From: Pirellulaceae bacterium
Lineage (GTDB): Bacteria > Planctomycetota > Planctomycetia > Pirellulales > Pirellulaceae
Assembly: GCA_018402565.1 (NCBI GenBank)
Contig: JAGYIQ010000002.1
Location: forward strand, 372,001-436,000
DNA length: 64,000 bases
Direction of reading: 5' to 3'
Shown: in pieces, positions 25,136 through 33,524 of the stretch
How positions within the stretch are numbered: the stretch's first letter is position 1
How the letters are laid out: the number at the start of each line of letters is the position of its first letter
Notes under the pieces: model-generated
What the model was told of the DNA's origin: nothing
Database searches by the model: none
What the model saw: only the letters and a program-made list of their open reading frames with translations
Position numbers and translations under genes: made by a program

Positions 25136-25212
25136 GACGGATTGCACTCCTGACGGACTGCAATCTTGACGGACTGCGGGCCTGACGGGCGGGCTTGACG
25201 GACTGCGGGTGG
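25136..25212. repeat. 16-bp tandem array upstream of rpoA
   Basis: Five units, four of 16 bp and one shortened to 13 bp, sharing GACGGACTGC at the start and varying afterwards (25136, 25152, 25168, 25184, 25197). It ends 38 bp before the rpoA start codon and shares no sequence with the 15-bp array in the same gap. Confidence 0.85.
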
Positions 25213-25250
25213 CTCGATTCATTTGGCTCGGTTTGCGGAAGGATTGAAAC

Positions 25251-26240
25251 ATGCATATTCGATGGCGCGGTTTGGAACTACCTAGTCGAGTGGTCGTCGA
25301 TCAAAGCACGATGACCCCGACCTATGCCAAGTTTGTGGCGGAACCGTTCGAACGTGGGTTCGGCAACAGCGTTGGCAACAGCCTCCGCCGCGTGCTGTTG
25401 TCCAGTCTTGAGGGCAGCGCTGTCACCCAAGTCAAGGTGGCTGGTGCCAACCACGAATTCACGACCTTGGAAGGCGTGTTGGAAGATGTCACCGACATCA
25501 TCCTCAATGTCAAAGCCTTGGTGGTGAAGAACCACTCGGAATCGATGAAGGTAATCACGGTCCAGAAGTCCGCCGCAGGTCCGATCACGGGCGCAGATAT
25601 CGATACGGGTGGCGAGGTAGAAATCATCAACCGCGATCACGTGCTGGCGACTCTCACGTCGGACAAGCCGTTCATGATGGAAATGGTGGTCGACAACGGC
25701 CGCGGCTACGTCGCCTCCACCGAGCACAGCGGTCATGACTTGGCCAACGGCATCATCCCCGTGGATGCTTGCTACAGCCCAGTCACGCGAGTTCGCTACA
25801 ACGTCGAGGAAACTCGCGTGGGTCAGAAGACCAACTACGACAAGCTGACGCTCGAGATCTGGACCGACGGCACGATCACGCCCGAGATCGCGCTGGTCGA
25901 GGCTGCCAAGATCCTGCGCAAGCACCTCAACCCGTTCGTCCAGTACACCGAACTGGGCAATCAGATCCATGCTCAACCGCGGATCTCCAGTGGCATCGAT
26001 GCGGCTATGGAAGCCAAATTGAATATGCCCATCAACGATCTGCGATTGAGTGTTCGCGCCAGCAACTGTCTGGAGGGCGAAGGCCTGCGGACCGTGCGTG
26101 ACTTGGTGCAACGCAACGAAGTCCAATTGCTGGAGATGAAGAACTTCGGCGAAACGACTTTGAATGAAATCCGTGACAAACTGCGGGAACTGGGATTGCA
26201 TCTGGGCATGCGAGTCCCCGCCGCTCCGATGATTTCGTAG
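25251..26240 (+). CDS. rpoA: RNA polymerase alpha subunit
   Basis: 329 residues. The N-terminal assembly domain shows [31 protein letters not shown], the conserved alpha-dimer region; the C-terminal domain shows [27 protein letters not shown] and the helix-hairpin-helix [24 protein letters not shown], which contacts UP elements and activators. AAGGATTGAAAC precedes the ATG. A linker of normal length joins the two domains. It is part of the alpha operon between rpsK and rplQ. Confidence 0.98.
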   Translation: MHIRWRGLELPSRVVVDQSTMTPTYAKFVAEPFERGFGNSVGNSLRRVLLSSLEGSAVTQVKVAGANHEFTTLEGVLEDVTDIILNVKALVVKNHSESMKVITVQKSAAGPITGADIDTGGEVEIINRDHVLATLTSDKPFMMEMVVDNGRGYVASTEHSGHDLANGIIPVDACYSPVTRVRYNVEETRVGQKTNYDKLTLEIWTDGTITPEIALVEAAKILRKHLNPFVQYTELGNQIHAQPRISSGIDAAMEAKLNMPINDLRLSVRASNCLEGEGLRTVRDLVQRNEVQLLEMKNFGETTLNEIRDKLRELGLHLGMRVPAAPMIS

Positions 26241-26286
26241 TCTTTTTCCACCCCAGCACTCACCCAACCTGCCAACTGAAACTACC

Positions 26287-26907
26287 ATGCGACACAAACG
26301 ACGCGGACGACAACTCGGGCGAAACTCTGCTCACCGCAAAGCCCTGTTCCGAAACATGGCCTGTAGCTTGTTCCTATCCGAACAGGACGACGACGCCTAC
26401 GAATTCCTGTACCAAGCGGACGGTAAGACACCGATCAATCCGCCCAAGGTAAAAGGTCGGATCGTGACCACTTTGCAGAAGGCCAAGGAAATTCGATCCA
26501 TGGTCGAAAAGTGCATCACCATCGCCAAAACCGCCGCGGCAAATCAAGAGGCCGCCGACGCCCTGTTGACCGATGCCGCCAAAGACACCCCCGCCTGGAA
26601 GGCCTGGCGGGAAGGTGATGGCTGGCAGAAGTGGTCCGCCGCCAACGCGCCGATCCTGACCGCTCGCCGCCGATTGATCTCGATCCTCGCCAACGAAAAG
26701 GCCGTGGAAGTCCTGATCAGCACCATCGCCCCACGATTCATCGACCGGGAGGGTGGCTACACTCGCGTCCTGCGGTTGGCCGAACGCCGCCTGGGTGATG
26801 CCGGTCAAAAGGCCGTGTTGGAGTTGGTTGGCAAGCACGACCGTGTCGTGGCCACTGCGACGGCACCCGCCTTTGAGGAATCGGCCGAAACCAGCGCTGC
26901 GGAATAA
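26287..26907 (+). CDS. rplQ: Ribosomal protein L17 with internal insertion
   Basis: 206 residues, much longer than the usual ~120-130. The conserved N-terminus (MRHKRRGRQLGRNSAHRKALFRNMA) and C-terminal core (RFIDREGGYTRVLRLAERRLGDAGQKAVLELVG) are typical of L17. Between the helix KAKEIRSMVEKCITIAK and the segment RRRLISILANEKAVEVL lies an insertion of roughly 45-50 residues (AAANQEAADALLTDAAKD, AWKAWREGDGWQKWSAANAP) not present in the standard protein. A further short Ala-rich tail follows. L17 lines the peptide exit tunnel on the 50S surface, so the insert could project there. It ends the operon and is followed by a strong terminator. Confidence 0.93.
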   Translation: MRHKRRGRQLGRNSAHRKALFRNMACSLFLSEQDDDAYEFLYQADGKTPINPPKVKGRIVTTLQKAKEIRSMVEKCITIAKTAAANQEAADALLTDAAKDTPAWKAWREGDGWQKWSAANAPILTARRRLISILANEKAVEVLISTIAPRFIDREGGYTRVLRLAERRLGDAGQKAVLELVGKHDRVVATATAPAFEESAETSAAE

Positions 26908-26940
26908 CACGCCGGCTGCACGATAGCGAAAAACAAGATA

Positions 26941-26972
26941 GGCTCCCGCGAAGCTTCGCGGGAGCCTTTTTT
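26941..26972 (+). terminator. Terminator of the alpha operon
   Basis: A perfect 26-bp palindrome (26941-26966, centre AAGCTT, arms GGCTCCCGCG/CGCGGGAGCC) followed by six T residues. It lies 33 bp after the rplQ stop codon and is the strongest terminator of the window. Confidence 0.95.
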
Positions 26973-27011
26973 CGTTCCCCGGATTGCCATGCCCTCGGGC
27001 GGGTCACTCGC

Positions 27012-28247
27012 TTAGAGCCACTCGTGATCGAACCGCAGCGCTCCATCCAGACCGAAGCCGTTGGGATCGGTCGGGGGACCGTCAATGTGAAAGGTGACGC
27101 CGGTCTCCAACCGATCGCAGAAATCCCAGGGCCCCGGTCCGTACAGAGTGGCGCCGATCGAGTACGCGCCTTGCAGCAACGGCAGGCGGAGCAACTTCAC
27201 GCGGAATCGCGTCACGGGCGGCTGCAAGTCGCAGCGATACCCGGTGGCGTGATTGGCAAAGCCGCCCAAGATCCCAGCGGCCGGCGATTTGACGTACAAG
27301 CGAACGCAGGCGTTCTCTAGCGGCGTTTGAGACCGGATCGAAATCTCGACTTCCAGGGTATCGCCGGTCTGCCAGCCGGCAGGGTCGATGGGTGAGGAGA
27401 CCAACTCGATGGTCTCGATGCGAGCATCGTGGTAGGGTTCCGAGGCGGTGGTTGACACTTCGCTCTGCATCAACGTCGTCTCGTAGACACGGGCTCCCGC
27501 GTTGAACGGGCCATCGTACACAACCTGCTGTCGATCCAACACCAACGCTCGGCTGGAGATCCGCTGCAACTGGGCAATCGCATGTGCCACCACAATCAAG
27601 GCGATGCCGGAGTCCCGCAGTTGCATGATCTTATCAAAGCACTTCATGCGAAACCGGACGTCCCCCACCGCAAACACCTCGTCAATCAGCAACAAGTCCG
27701 GCCGCGTATGCGTGGCGATGGCAAAACCCAATCGCATGCGCATGCCAGTCGAATAAGTGCGGACAGGATCGTCGATCACCGCGCCAATTTCGGCAAAATC
27801 AACGATCGAGTCGAACTGCTGCTGGACTTCGGAACGGGACAGCCCCAGCAACGCGGCGTTCACGTAGGTATTCTCGCGACCGGAGAGCAACGGGTTGAAG
27901 CCGGCTCCCAATTCGATCATGGCATTCAGCCGACCTCGGCGACGAATCGCGCCCCGGTCCGGTCGAATCAGTCCGTTGATCATCTTGAGCAGTGTGCTTT
28001 TGCCAGCGCCATTGGCGCCCAACAACGCCAAACATTCGCCCGGCTGCAATTGAAACGAGACGTTCTTTAAGGCGAAAAACTCACCCGGACGCAGCCGCGG
28101 CTCGCGCGTTCGCCCGAGCGCTTGGGACAACAGATCCTGCACCCCGTACCGCAGCGACCGTTTTAGGTGCCGGCAGTAGATTTTTGAAACACGATCAATT
28201 TCGAGAATCGGTGGAGAGGACAAGCGACTTCCCGCGATTTGAGCCAA
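27012..28247 (-). CDS. Wzt-like polysaccharide-export ABC ATPase
   Basis: 411 residues. The N-terminal ATPase has Walker A GANGAGKST, the Wzt/KpsT-type phrase LGAGFNPLLSGRENTYVNAALLG, signature YSTGMRMRL, Walker B LLLIDEVFAVGD and the H-loop in VVAHA. The C-terminal ~150 residues (from about 265, DARIETIELVSS onwards) form a beta-sandwich like the carbohydrate-binding C-domain of Wzt, which reads the terminus of an O-antigen before export. The family works with a Wzm permease, but no permease or glycan-synthesis gene is next to it, so the partner must lie elsewhere. The segment upstream of Walker A is longer than usual, as in teichoic-acid and O-antigen exporters. Confidence 0.88.
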   Translation of the reverse strand: MAQIAGSRLSSPPILEIDRVSKIYCRHLKRSLRYGVQDLLSQALGRTREPRLRPGEFFALKNVSFQLQPGECLALLGANGAGKSTLLKMINGLIRPDRGAIRRRGRLNAMIELGAGFNPLLSGRENTYVNAALLGLSRSEVQQQFDSIVDFAEIGAVIDDPVRTYSTGMRMRLGFAIATHTRPDLLLIDEVFAVGDVRFRMKCFDKIMQLRDSGIALIVVAHAIAQLQRISSRALVLDRQQVVYDGPFNAGARVYETTLMQSEVSTTASEPYHDARIETIELVSSPIDPAGWQTGDTLEVEISIRSQTPLENACVRLYVKSPAAGILGGFANHATGYRCDLQPPVTRFRVKLLRLPLLQGAYSIGATLYGPGPWDFCDRLETGVTFHIDGPPTDPNGFGLDGALRFDHEWL

Positions 28248-28430
28248 ACCGGACCAGCACCGCTGCTTCGAGCAGCCACTCGACTAGTTTAGTCACAAAA
28301 CAACCGCCGGAGCCGTACGAGAGCGGCAGCAGCGTTGCCCCCGTCACAGCCCCCGTCCGATTGCAGTGAACAGCCGGATTGTAGCATGCAAGGCCCGAGC
28401 GGCCGGAATGGCCCCTCCCAAAGAGCAACT

Positions 28431-28481
28431 CCGCAGGCCGACAACACCGCAGGCCGACAACACCGCAGGCCGACAACTCCG
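28431..28481. repeat. 16-bp tandem array, three copies
   Basis: Three nearly identical units CCGCAGGCCGACAACA lie in the short gap between the Wzt-like ATPase gene and the end of the H1-like gene. The array begins 24 bp after the H1-like stop codon in the direction of transcription. Confidence 0.9.
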
Positions 28482-28504
28482 TGGACCAGCCTGGCCTCGG
28501 AACG

Positions 28505-28885
28505 TTAGGCGGTCGGTTCGATGGCTTCTTTGATTTTGGCGACAAAGTGCGGTGACTTGCCGTCGGTGAGTTCCTTGGCTTTCTTTTCAGCCAGTTTCTT
28601 TTCGTGGTAGTGGAAGACAGCGACGCGTTTCATGGTCGGTGAGAACACACCCCAGAACAGTTTGACGCGGACGTCGGCTTCGGCCGCTTTCTTGGACTTG
28701 GCCGAGGGTTTTTTGGCGGTGGTCTTTTTCACTTTTTTGACGGGGGTCGCCCCATCCTCAGCGGCGTCCTCGGCCTTGGCAGCTTTCTTGGTGGTCGCCT
28801 TTTTGACGGCAGCTTTTTTTACCGTCTTCTTTGGGGCTTCGCCTTCGACTTCGCCTTCAGCCTCAACCGCTTTTTTCTTCGTCAT
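28505..28885 (-). CDS. Histone-H1-like Lys/Ala-rich small protein
   Basis: 126 residues from the ATG at 28885. Residues 1-75 are rich in Lys and Ala with motifs KKTVKKAAVKKATTKKAAK and KKVKKTTAKKPSAKSKKAA, the pattern of the H1-like tails used by several bacterial nucleoid proteins. Residues ~76-126 form a small folded part (VRVKLFWGVFSPTMKRVAVF, HYHEKKLAEKKAKELTDGK) that I cannot assign to a family but that looks conserved. The likely role is DNA or RNA binding in the cytoplasm; this is inferred from composition only. Planctomycetes have condensed nucleoids, which fits but does not prove such a role. It is a single gene on its strand. Confidence 0.7.
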   Translation of the reverse strand: MTKKKAVEAEGEVEGEAPKKTVKKAAVKKATTKKAAKAEDAAEDGATPVKKVKKTTAKKPSAKSKKAAEADVRVKLFWGVFSPTMKRVAVFHYHEKKLAEKKAKELTDGKSPHFVAKIKEAIEPTA

Positions 28886-29169
28886 CTTCAAAAACCCTTG
28901 CTTGAACTCACGCTTTCGGCCCTCCAAGCCACAAAAATGGGCTGCGGCTGGCTTTCCTGCGGCATTTTAGCGGTTTTTGCGGCGTTCCGCCATGGACCCT
29001 GGGAGAACACCCGCGAAATTTCCAACTGCCTGGGCCGCTGTGTACACGGTGGCCCGAGTCTGCCGGTTGAGCGGACAAACTTTTCTTCGGCCGTCATTTG
29101 AGGTATGCTGGGAGGGTGGCACCGCACGGTTCGCCCCCTCCCTCCCCCTCCTGCTGGTTATGGTTCGTC

Positions 29170-31314
29170 ATGCGACGCTCGCCCTTCACGACTGCTGCTT
29201 TGTTTCGCTGGGGGTTGGTGGGTCTGGCTTTCGGATGCTCGGCCCCAGCGGCCTGGTCGGCGATCGGCGTTGCGGCTCAGGATCCGTCAACTGTCGCCCC
29301 GACCGAGGGCATCGATTTTGATCGACAGATCCGCCCGATTTTGGCGAATCACTGTTACGCCTGCCACGGTTTTGACTCCCACGGGCGGCAGGCGGACCTA
29401 CGGCTAGACACCCGCGAAGGCGCTCTGCAGAGCGGCAGCGGGGATGCGATTGTGCCGGGCGATCCGGCGGCCAGCCAGTTGGTGCAGCGGATCCAGCATA
29501 CCGACCCCGGGTCACTGATGCCGCCGCCCGAATACGGCAAGCCGCTGAGCGAATCGCAGAAAGCGTTGCTGGAGCAGTGGATTGCGGCGGGAGCCGACTA
29601 TCGCGAGCACTGGGCATTTCAACCGATCGCCGTGTCTGACGACGTTGTGGCATCCGAGCCGCGTATCGATCAGTGGGTCGCGGCTGGGCAACGGAAGCTG
29701 GGCTTGCAGTTCTCCCCGCCGGCCGCACCAGAGACCTTGCTGCGGCGCGTGAGTTTGGATCTGATTGGATTGCCGCCAACCCTCGAGGAACAGGACGCAT
29801 TCTTGTCCGCCTACGCTATCGACCCGATTGCCGCCTACGCGGACACGGTGGAGCGGCTATTGGGCAGCCCGCACTACGGGGAGCGTTGGGCTCGTTGGTG
29901 GTTGGACCAAGCCCGCTATGCGGATAGCAACGGGTACTCGGTCGACTCCCCCCGACAAATTTGGCTCTATCGCGATTGGGTCGTGCAAGCCTTGAACCAA
30001 GACCTGTCCTTTGCTGACTTCACGGTCCAGCAATTGGCCGGTGACTTATTGCCTGACGCCAGCGAGTCGCACCGCATTGCCACGGGTTTTCACCGCAACA
30101 CCCCGCACAACGAGGAGGGCGGGATCGATGTGGAACAGTTCCGTATCGAAGCCGTCGTGGATCGGGTCGCCACCACGGGAACGGTCTGGTTGGGACTGAC
30201 GATTGGCTGCGCGCAATGCCACGATCACAAGTTCGACCCGATCACGCAGGCCGAGTTCTACCAATTGTTTGCCTTCTTCAACCAACAAGACGAACCCCGA
30301 CTGAAGGTGAATTGGTCGGGGTCGGGCCCGGCCGATTCAGCCGAGGAGCCGGCGCGGGAATTCACGACTCTGGTGCTGCAGGAGCGGAGCCAACGGCGAC
30401 CGACCCACGTCCTGATCAAAGGCGATTTCACGCGGCCGGACCAGCCGGTCGAGCCGGGCACCCCGAGTGTTCTGCCGCCGCTGACGGCTCGTGGCGAGAT
30501 CCCCGATCGCCTGGATTTGGCACAGTGGTTGGTCTCGGACCAACATCCGCTCACGTCCCGCGTCTTGGTTAATCGGGTCTGGCAGGTGTACTTTGGCCGC
30601 GGGTTGGTGGAGTCGGAGAACGACTTTGGGCTGCAAGGTCTGTCCCCATCGCACCCCGAGTTGCTGGACGAATTGGCTGCCTCGTGGATGAAGCACGGCT
30701 GGAGCCTGAAGCAACTGCACCGGTGGATCGTGCACTCGCGAACCTATCAGCAGGCATCGGTGCTCACGGCGGCCCTGCGCGAACGCGACCCGGGAAATCA
30801 GTGGTTGGCTCGCCAGCAACGCCTGCGTTTGGAGGCGGAATTGGTCCGCGATGCGATGTTGACTGCCAGCGGGGCTTTGACACAAACGATGGGCGGGCCT
30901 CCGGTCTATCCGCCCCAACCCGACGGGGCAATGAACTTGGGTCAAGTCCAGCGTCGGTGGCAGAGCAGCACGGGGGCGGATCGTTACCGTCGCAGCTTGT
31001 ACACGTTCACCTTTCGCGCGGTTCCGCCACCGCTGCTGAATGTTTTCGACGCGCCGGAGGGCGTGCAATCCTGCACGCGTCGCTTGCGGAGCAACACGCC
31101 GTTGCAGGCCCTGATGCTGATGAACGACGCGGGCCTGTTCGAATTGGCCGAACGCTTGGCGGAGGTCATTGCGTCGGAGGGGATCGAGGCCGCCTTCCGC
31201 CGCTGTACCTCGCGGCGGCCGGAAACGGGTGAATTGGCGGTGTTGGCGGACTTGTCGGCCTTGGATGCCGCCCGCGTGCTGCTGAACTTGGACGAAACGA
31301 TCTCACGGGAGTGA
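29170..31314 (+). CDS. Planctomycete cytochrome-c/DUF1549/DUF1553 protein
   Basis: 714 residues. After a signal peptide (MRRSPFTTAALFRWGLVGLA) comes a planctomycete-type cytochrome c domain with haem motif C62-YAC-H66 and the phrase HGRQADLRLDTREGAL. DUF1549 (about 165-385, RVSLDLIGLPPTLEEQDAF, WARWWLDQARYADSNGYSVD, IDVEQFRIEAVVDRV) and DUF1553 (about 445-700, HPLTSRVLVNRVWQVYFGRGLVESENDFG, then RRSLYTFTFR) follow. The spacer between the two DUFs is short, with no LamG-type insertion, so the protein is at the short end of its family. The reaction is unknown. The ATG at 29170 is chosen because the signal peptide begins there. The DUF1501 partner starts 6 bp downstream. Confidence 0.9.
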   Translation: MRRSPFTTAALFRWGLVGLAFGCSAPAAWSAIGVAAQDPSTVAPTEGIDFDRQIRPILANHCYACHGFDSHGRQADLRLDTREGALQSGSGDAIVPGDPAASQLVQRIQHTDPGSLMPPPEYGKPLSESQKALLEQWIAAGADYREHWAFQPIAVSDDVVASEPRIDQWVAAGQRKLGLQFSPPAAPETLLRRVSLDLIGLPPTLEEQDAFLSAYAIDPIAAYADTVERLLGSPHYGERWARWWLDQARYADSNGYSVDSPRQIWLYRDWVVQALNQDLSFADFTVQQLAGDLLPDASESHRIATGFHRNTPHNEEGGIDVEQFRIEAVVDRVATTGTVWLGLTIGCAQCHDHKFDPITQAEFYQLFAFFNQQDEPRLKVNWSGSGPADSAEEPAREFTTLVLQERSQRRPTHVLIKGDFTRPDQPVEPGTPSVLPPLTARGEIPDRLDLAQWLVSDQHPLTSRVLVNRVWQVYFGRGLVESENDFGLQGLSPSHPELLDELAASWMKHGWSLKQLHRWIVHSRTYQQASVLTAALRERDPGNQWLARQQRLRLEAELVRDAMLTASGALTQTMGGPPVYPPQPDGAMNLGQVQRRWQSSTGADRYRRSLYTFTFRAVPPPLLNVFDAPEGVQSCTRRLRSNTPLQALMLMNDAGLFELAERLAEVIASEGIEAAFRRCTSRRPETGELAVLADLSALDAARVLLNLDETISRE

Positions 31315-31320
31315 AACCAA

Positions 31321-32790
31321 ATGATCCCTCCGCAGGCATGGAACTCGTCACCGGAACTGCAAGCGGCCACACGTCGCCACTTCTTCAGCCAATGTGGCGT
31401 CGGCGTGGGGGCACTGGGACTGGCTAGCCTCTTGGCGCCGGCCTCGGCATTACCGGCGGCCGAGGACGATGCAACGGAGCCGCTGCGCCCGCGTCCACCG
31501 CACTTTCCACCGCGAATCAAACGCGTGATTTTTCTGTTCATGGCCGGCGGGCCGTCTCAGTTGGAAATGTTCGACTACAAACCGAAATTGAACGAATTCA
31601 ACGGCCAACCCATCCCAGAAAGCTTGATCGCCGGCAAGCGTTTCGCGTTTATGGACAGCAGCCATCGCACCGAACTGCTGGGCGGACGACAGACCTTTGC
31701 TCAATATGGCCAGAGCGGAGCCTGGGTCAGCGACCTGTTGCCGTACACGGCGGGCATCGTCGACGAGTTGACCTTCCTCAAGACCTGTCAAACCGACCTG
31801 TTCAATCACGCGCCGGCCAAGTTGTTCATGAACACCGGGACGGGGCAATTTGGTCGGCCCAGTCTGGGTTCCTGGGTCACCTACGGTTTGGGCAGTGAAT
31901 CGTCCGACCTGCCGGGGTTTGTTGTGCTGCAGAGCGGGCCGCGCGGGCCACGGGGCGGTGCCGTGAATTGGTCCAGCGGCGCGTTGCCAACGACCTATCA
32001 GGGAGTGCCCTTGAGAAACCAAGGCGATCCCATCCTGAATCTGTCCCTGCCCCGCGGTGTCACGCCAGCCCAACAACGCGACCTGGTCGATCGGGTCACA
32101 CAACTGAATCTGCAGCGATTGGTGGCCACCGGCGACCAAGAAATCGCCACCCGGATCAACGCCTACGAAATGGCCTACCGGATGCAGAGCAGCGCTCCGG
32201 AACTGATGGACACAGCAGCCGAAACCGCCGAGACACTGGAGCTGTACGGAATCAAGAACCCGGGCGAATCCAGCTACGCGCGAAACTGCTTGTTGGCCCG
32301 AAGATTGGTCGAACGCGGCGTGCGGTTTATTCAGCTGTACCATACCAATTGGGACCATCATGGCGGTCCGACCGAGAATCTCGAGAAACACCTGCCGGAG
32401 ATCTGCCGCGATATCGATCAAGCCTCCGCCGCCTTGGTGCTGGACCTCAAACGCCGTGGTCTGCTGGACGAGACCCTCGTGATTTGGGGTGGCGAGTTCG
32501 GCCGCACGCCCATGGGCGAGGTCCGCGAGTCGACTGGGCGAAACCATCACATCGAAGCATTTACTATGTGGATGGCCGGCGGAGGACTGAAACCCGGCTT
32601 CACCTTCGGCGAGACCGATGAGTTGGGTTTTGGCCCCACGGGCGAAAAGGCCCATGTGCGCGACATCCACGCCACGATCCTCCACCTCTTGGGACTGGAT
32701 CATCAACGCCTGTCCATCCGCTTCCAAGGCCTCGACCTGCGACTGACTGGCGTAGAACCGGCCCGTGTCCTGCACGAAATCATGGCCTAG
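31321..32790 (+). CDS. DUF1501 (sulfatase-fold) exported protein
   Basis: 489 residues. A TAT-like export signal contains TRRHFFSQCG followed by a Gly/Ala/Leu hydrophobic stretch, and is followed by the DUF1501 body: FLFMAGGPSQLEMFDYKP, the GRPSLGSWVTYGLG region, RFIQLYHTNWDHHG, LVIWGGEFGRTPMG and GRNHHIEAFTMWMAGGG, which are the family's landmark stretches and give an alkaline-phosphatase-like fold. It always pairs with DUF1549/DUF1553 proteins in planctomycetes, and the two genes here form an operon. The substrate is unknown. The stop codon TAG lies inside the terminal inverted repeat of a MITE-like element, so the C-terminus was probably defined or altered by that insertion. Confidence 0.9.
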   Translation: MIPPQAWNSSPELQAATRRHFFSQCGVGVGALGLASLLAPASALPAAEDDATEPLRPRPPHFPPRIKRVIFLFMAGGPSQLEMFDYKPKLNEFNGQPIPESLIAGKRFAFMDSSHRTELLGGRQTFAQYGQSGAWVSDLLPYTAGIVDELTFLKTCQTDLFNHAPAKLFMNTGTGQFGRPSLGSWVTYGLGSESSDLPGFVVLQSGPRGPRGGAVNWSSGALPTTYQGVPLRNQGDPILNLSLPRGVTPAQQRDLVDRVTQLNLQRLVATGDQEIATRINAYEMAYRMQSSAPELMDTAAETAETLELYGIKNPGESSYARNCLLARRLVERGVRFIQLYHTNWDHHGGPTENLEKHLPEICRDIDQASAALVLDLKRRGLLDETLVIWGGEFGRTPMGEVRESTGRNHHIEAFTMWMAGGGLKPGFTFGETDELGFGPTGEKAHVRDIHATILHLLGLDHQRLSIRFQGLDLRLTGVEPARVLHEIMA

Positions 32791-32931
32791 TGCTTTGTCA
32801 CAGCCAGAACTTGGGGTGTGGCAAAGGGGGCAGGCGTCAATTGTGCGCAGCACCCGCAGGGCCGTTCCGGCAATTGACGCCTGACCCCTTTGCCACACCG
32901 ATCCCAAAATTAAATTGTGACAAAGCACTAG
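32787..32931. mobile_element. 145-bp MITE-like element
   Basis: The two ends are perfect 16-bp inverted repeats, CTAGTGCTTTGTCACA (32787-32802) and its complement (32916-32931). Inside them a second pair of arms, GGTGTGGCAAAGGGG with CAGGCGTCAATTG and their complement, forms a long hairpin around a central ~25-bp loop near 32845-32869. No reading frame is present. The ends carry CTAG, a possible target duplication. Length, perfect ends and lack of coding make it a MITE or a large palindromic unit moved in trans. Confidence 0.8.
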
Positions 32932-33003
32932 CACTTGGCCCGCATAACCATTAGTCAGAACCAACCGCCGACCGACACCCCGCCACCGCCTTGAAAAAAC
33001 GCA

Positions 33004-33031
33004 TTGACATATTGCAATGTCACGATATATT
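33004..33031 (+). promoter_or_regulatory. arsR promoter with overlapping operator
   Basis: TTGACA (33004-33009) and TATATT (33026-33031) with a 16-bp spacer form a strong promoter. An inverted repeat TGACATATTGCAATGTCA (33005-33022) starts inside the -35 box and fills most of the spacer, exactly where an ArsR dimer would block RNA polymerase. The regulator gene starts 52 bp further on, so autoregulation is likely. Confidence 0.75.
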
Positions 33032-33082
33032 AATTAGGTCACACCAGGCGGTCAGAGACGTTATTGGAAGACATGAGAGACC

Positions 33083-33415
33083 ATGACTGACGAAATGCCA
33101 TTGATCAGCGACGCCGGTTTGCGGCAGGCGGCCGAGTGCTTGCGGACTTTGGCTCACCCGAGTCGCTTGCAGATTGTGCAACTGTTATTGACGGGGCGAT
33201 CGTTCACGGTGGGGGAGTTGGCCGAGCGATGTGGATTGCCGCAGCCGGTGACTTCGGAGCATCTAAGATTGCTACTGCGTTGTGGTTTTTTGCACAACGA
33301 ACGACAAGGCCGGCAGGTGTTTTACCAAGTTTGTGAGCCGCATTTGGCCGATTTGATGGCCTGTATTCGCGGTCGATTTGGGGGTGTCGAGGAGACCACC
33401 GAGGGGTCTCGATGA
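33083..33415 (+). CDS. ArsR-family sensor repressor
   Basis: 110 residues, a compact winged-helix repressor: AAECLRTLAHPSRLQIVQLL, TVGELAERCGLPQPVTSEHLRLLLRCGF (recognition helix) and the wing NERQGRQVFYQVCEPHL. Five cysteines are present, one in the first helix region (AECL), one each in ERCG and LRCG, one in QVCE and one in the last helix (MACIRG). The first-helix/last-helix pair is placed roughly as in the persulfide sensors BigR and SqrR, and the neighbour is a rhodanese, so sensing of sulfane sulfur is more likely than of arsenic; metal sensing remains possible. A palindromic operator overlaps its promoter. Confidence 0.85.
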   Translation: MTDEMPLISDAGLRQAAECLRTLAHPSRLQIVQLLLTGRSFTVGELAERCGLPQPVTSEHLRLLLRCGFLHNERQGRQVFYQVCEPHLADLMACIRGRFGGVEETTEGSR

Positions 33416-33524
33416 CGTGGGGCGAGGCGCCCGACTGCGGTGGCCCACGCTGACGCTTGCCAGTTCAAGCGTCGCGACGGGCCAAAAATAATTGGAAGAG
33501 GGAATTTTCAAAGGAACCAACACC

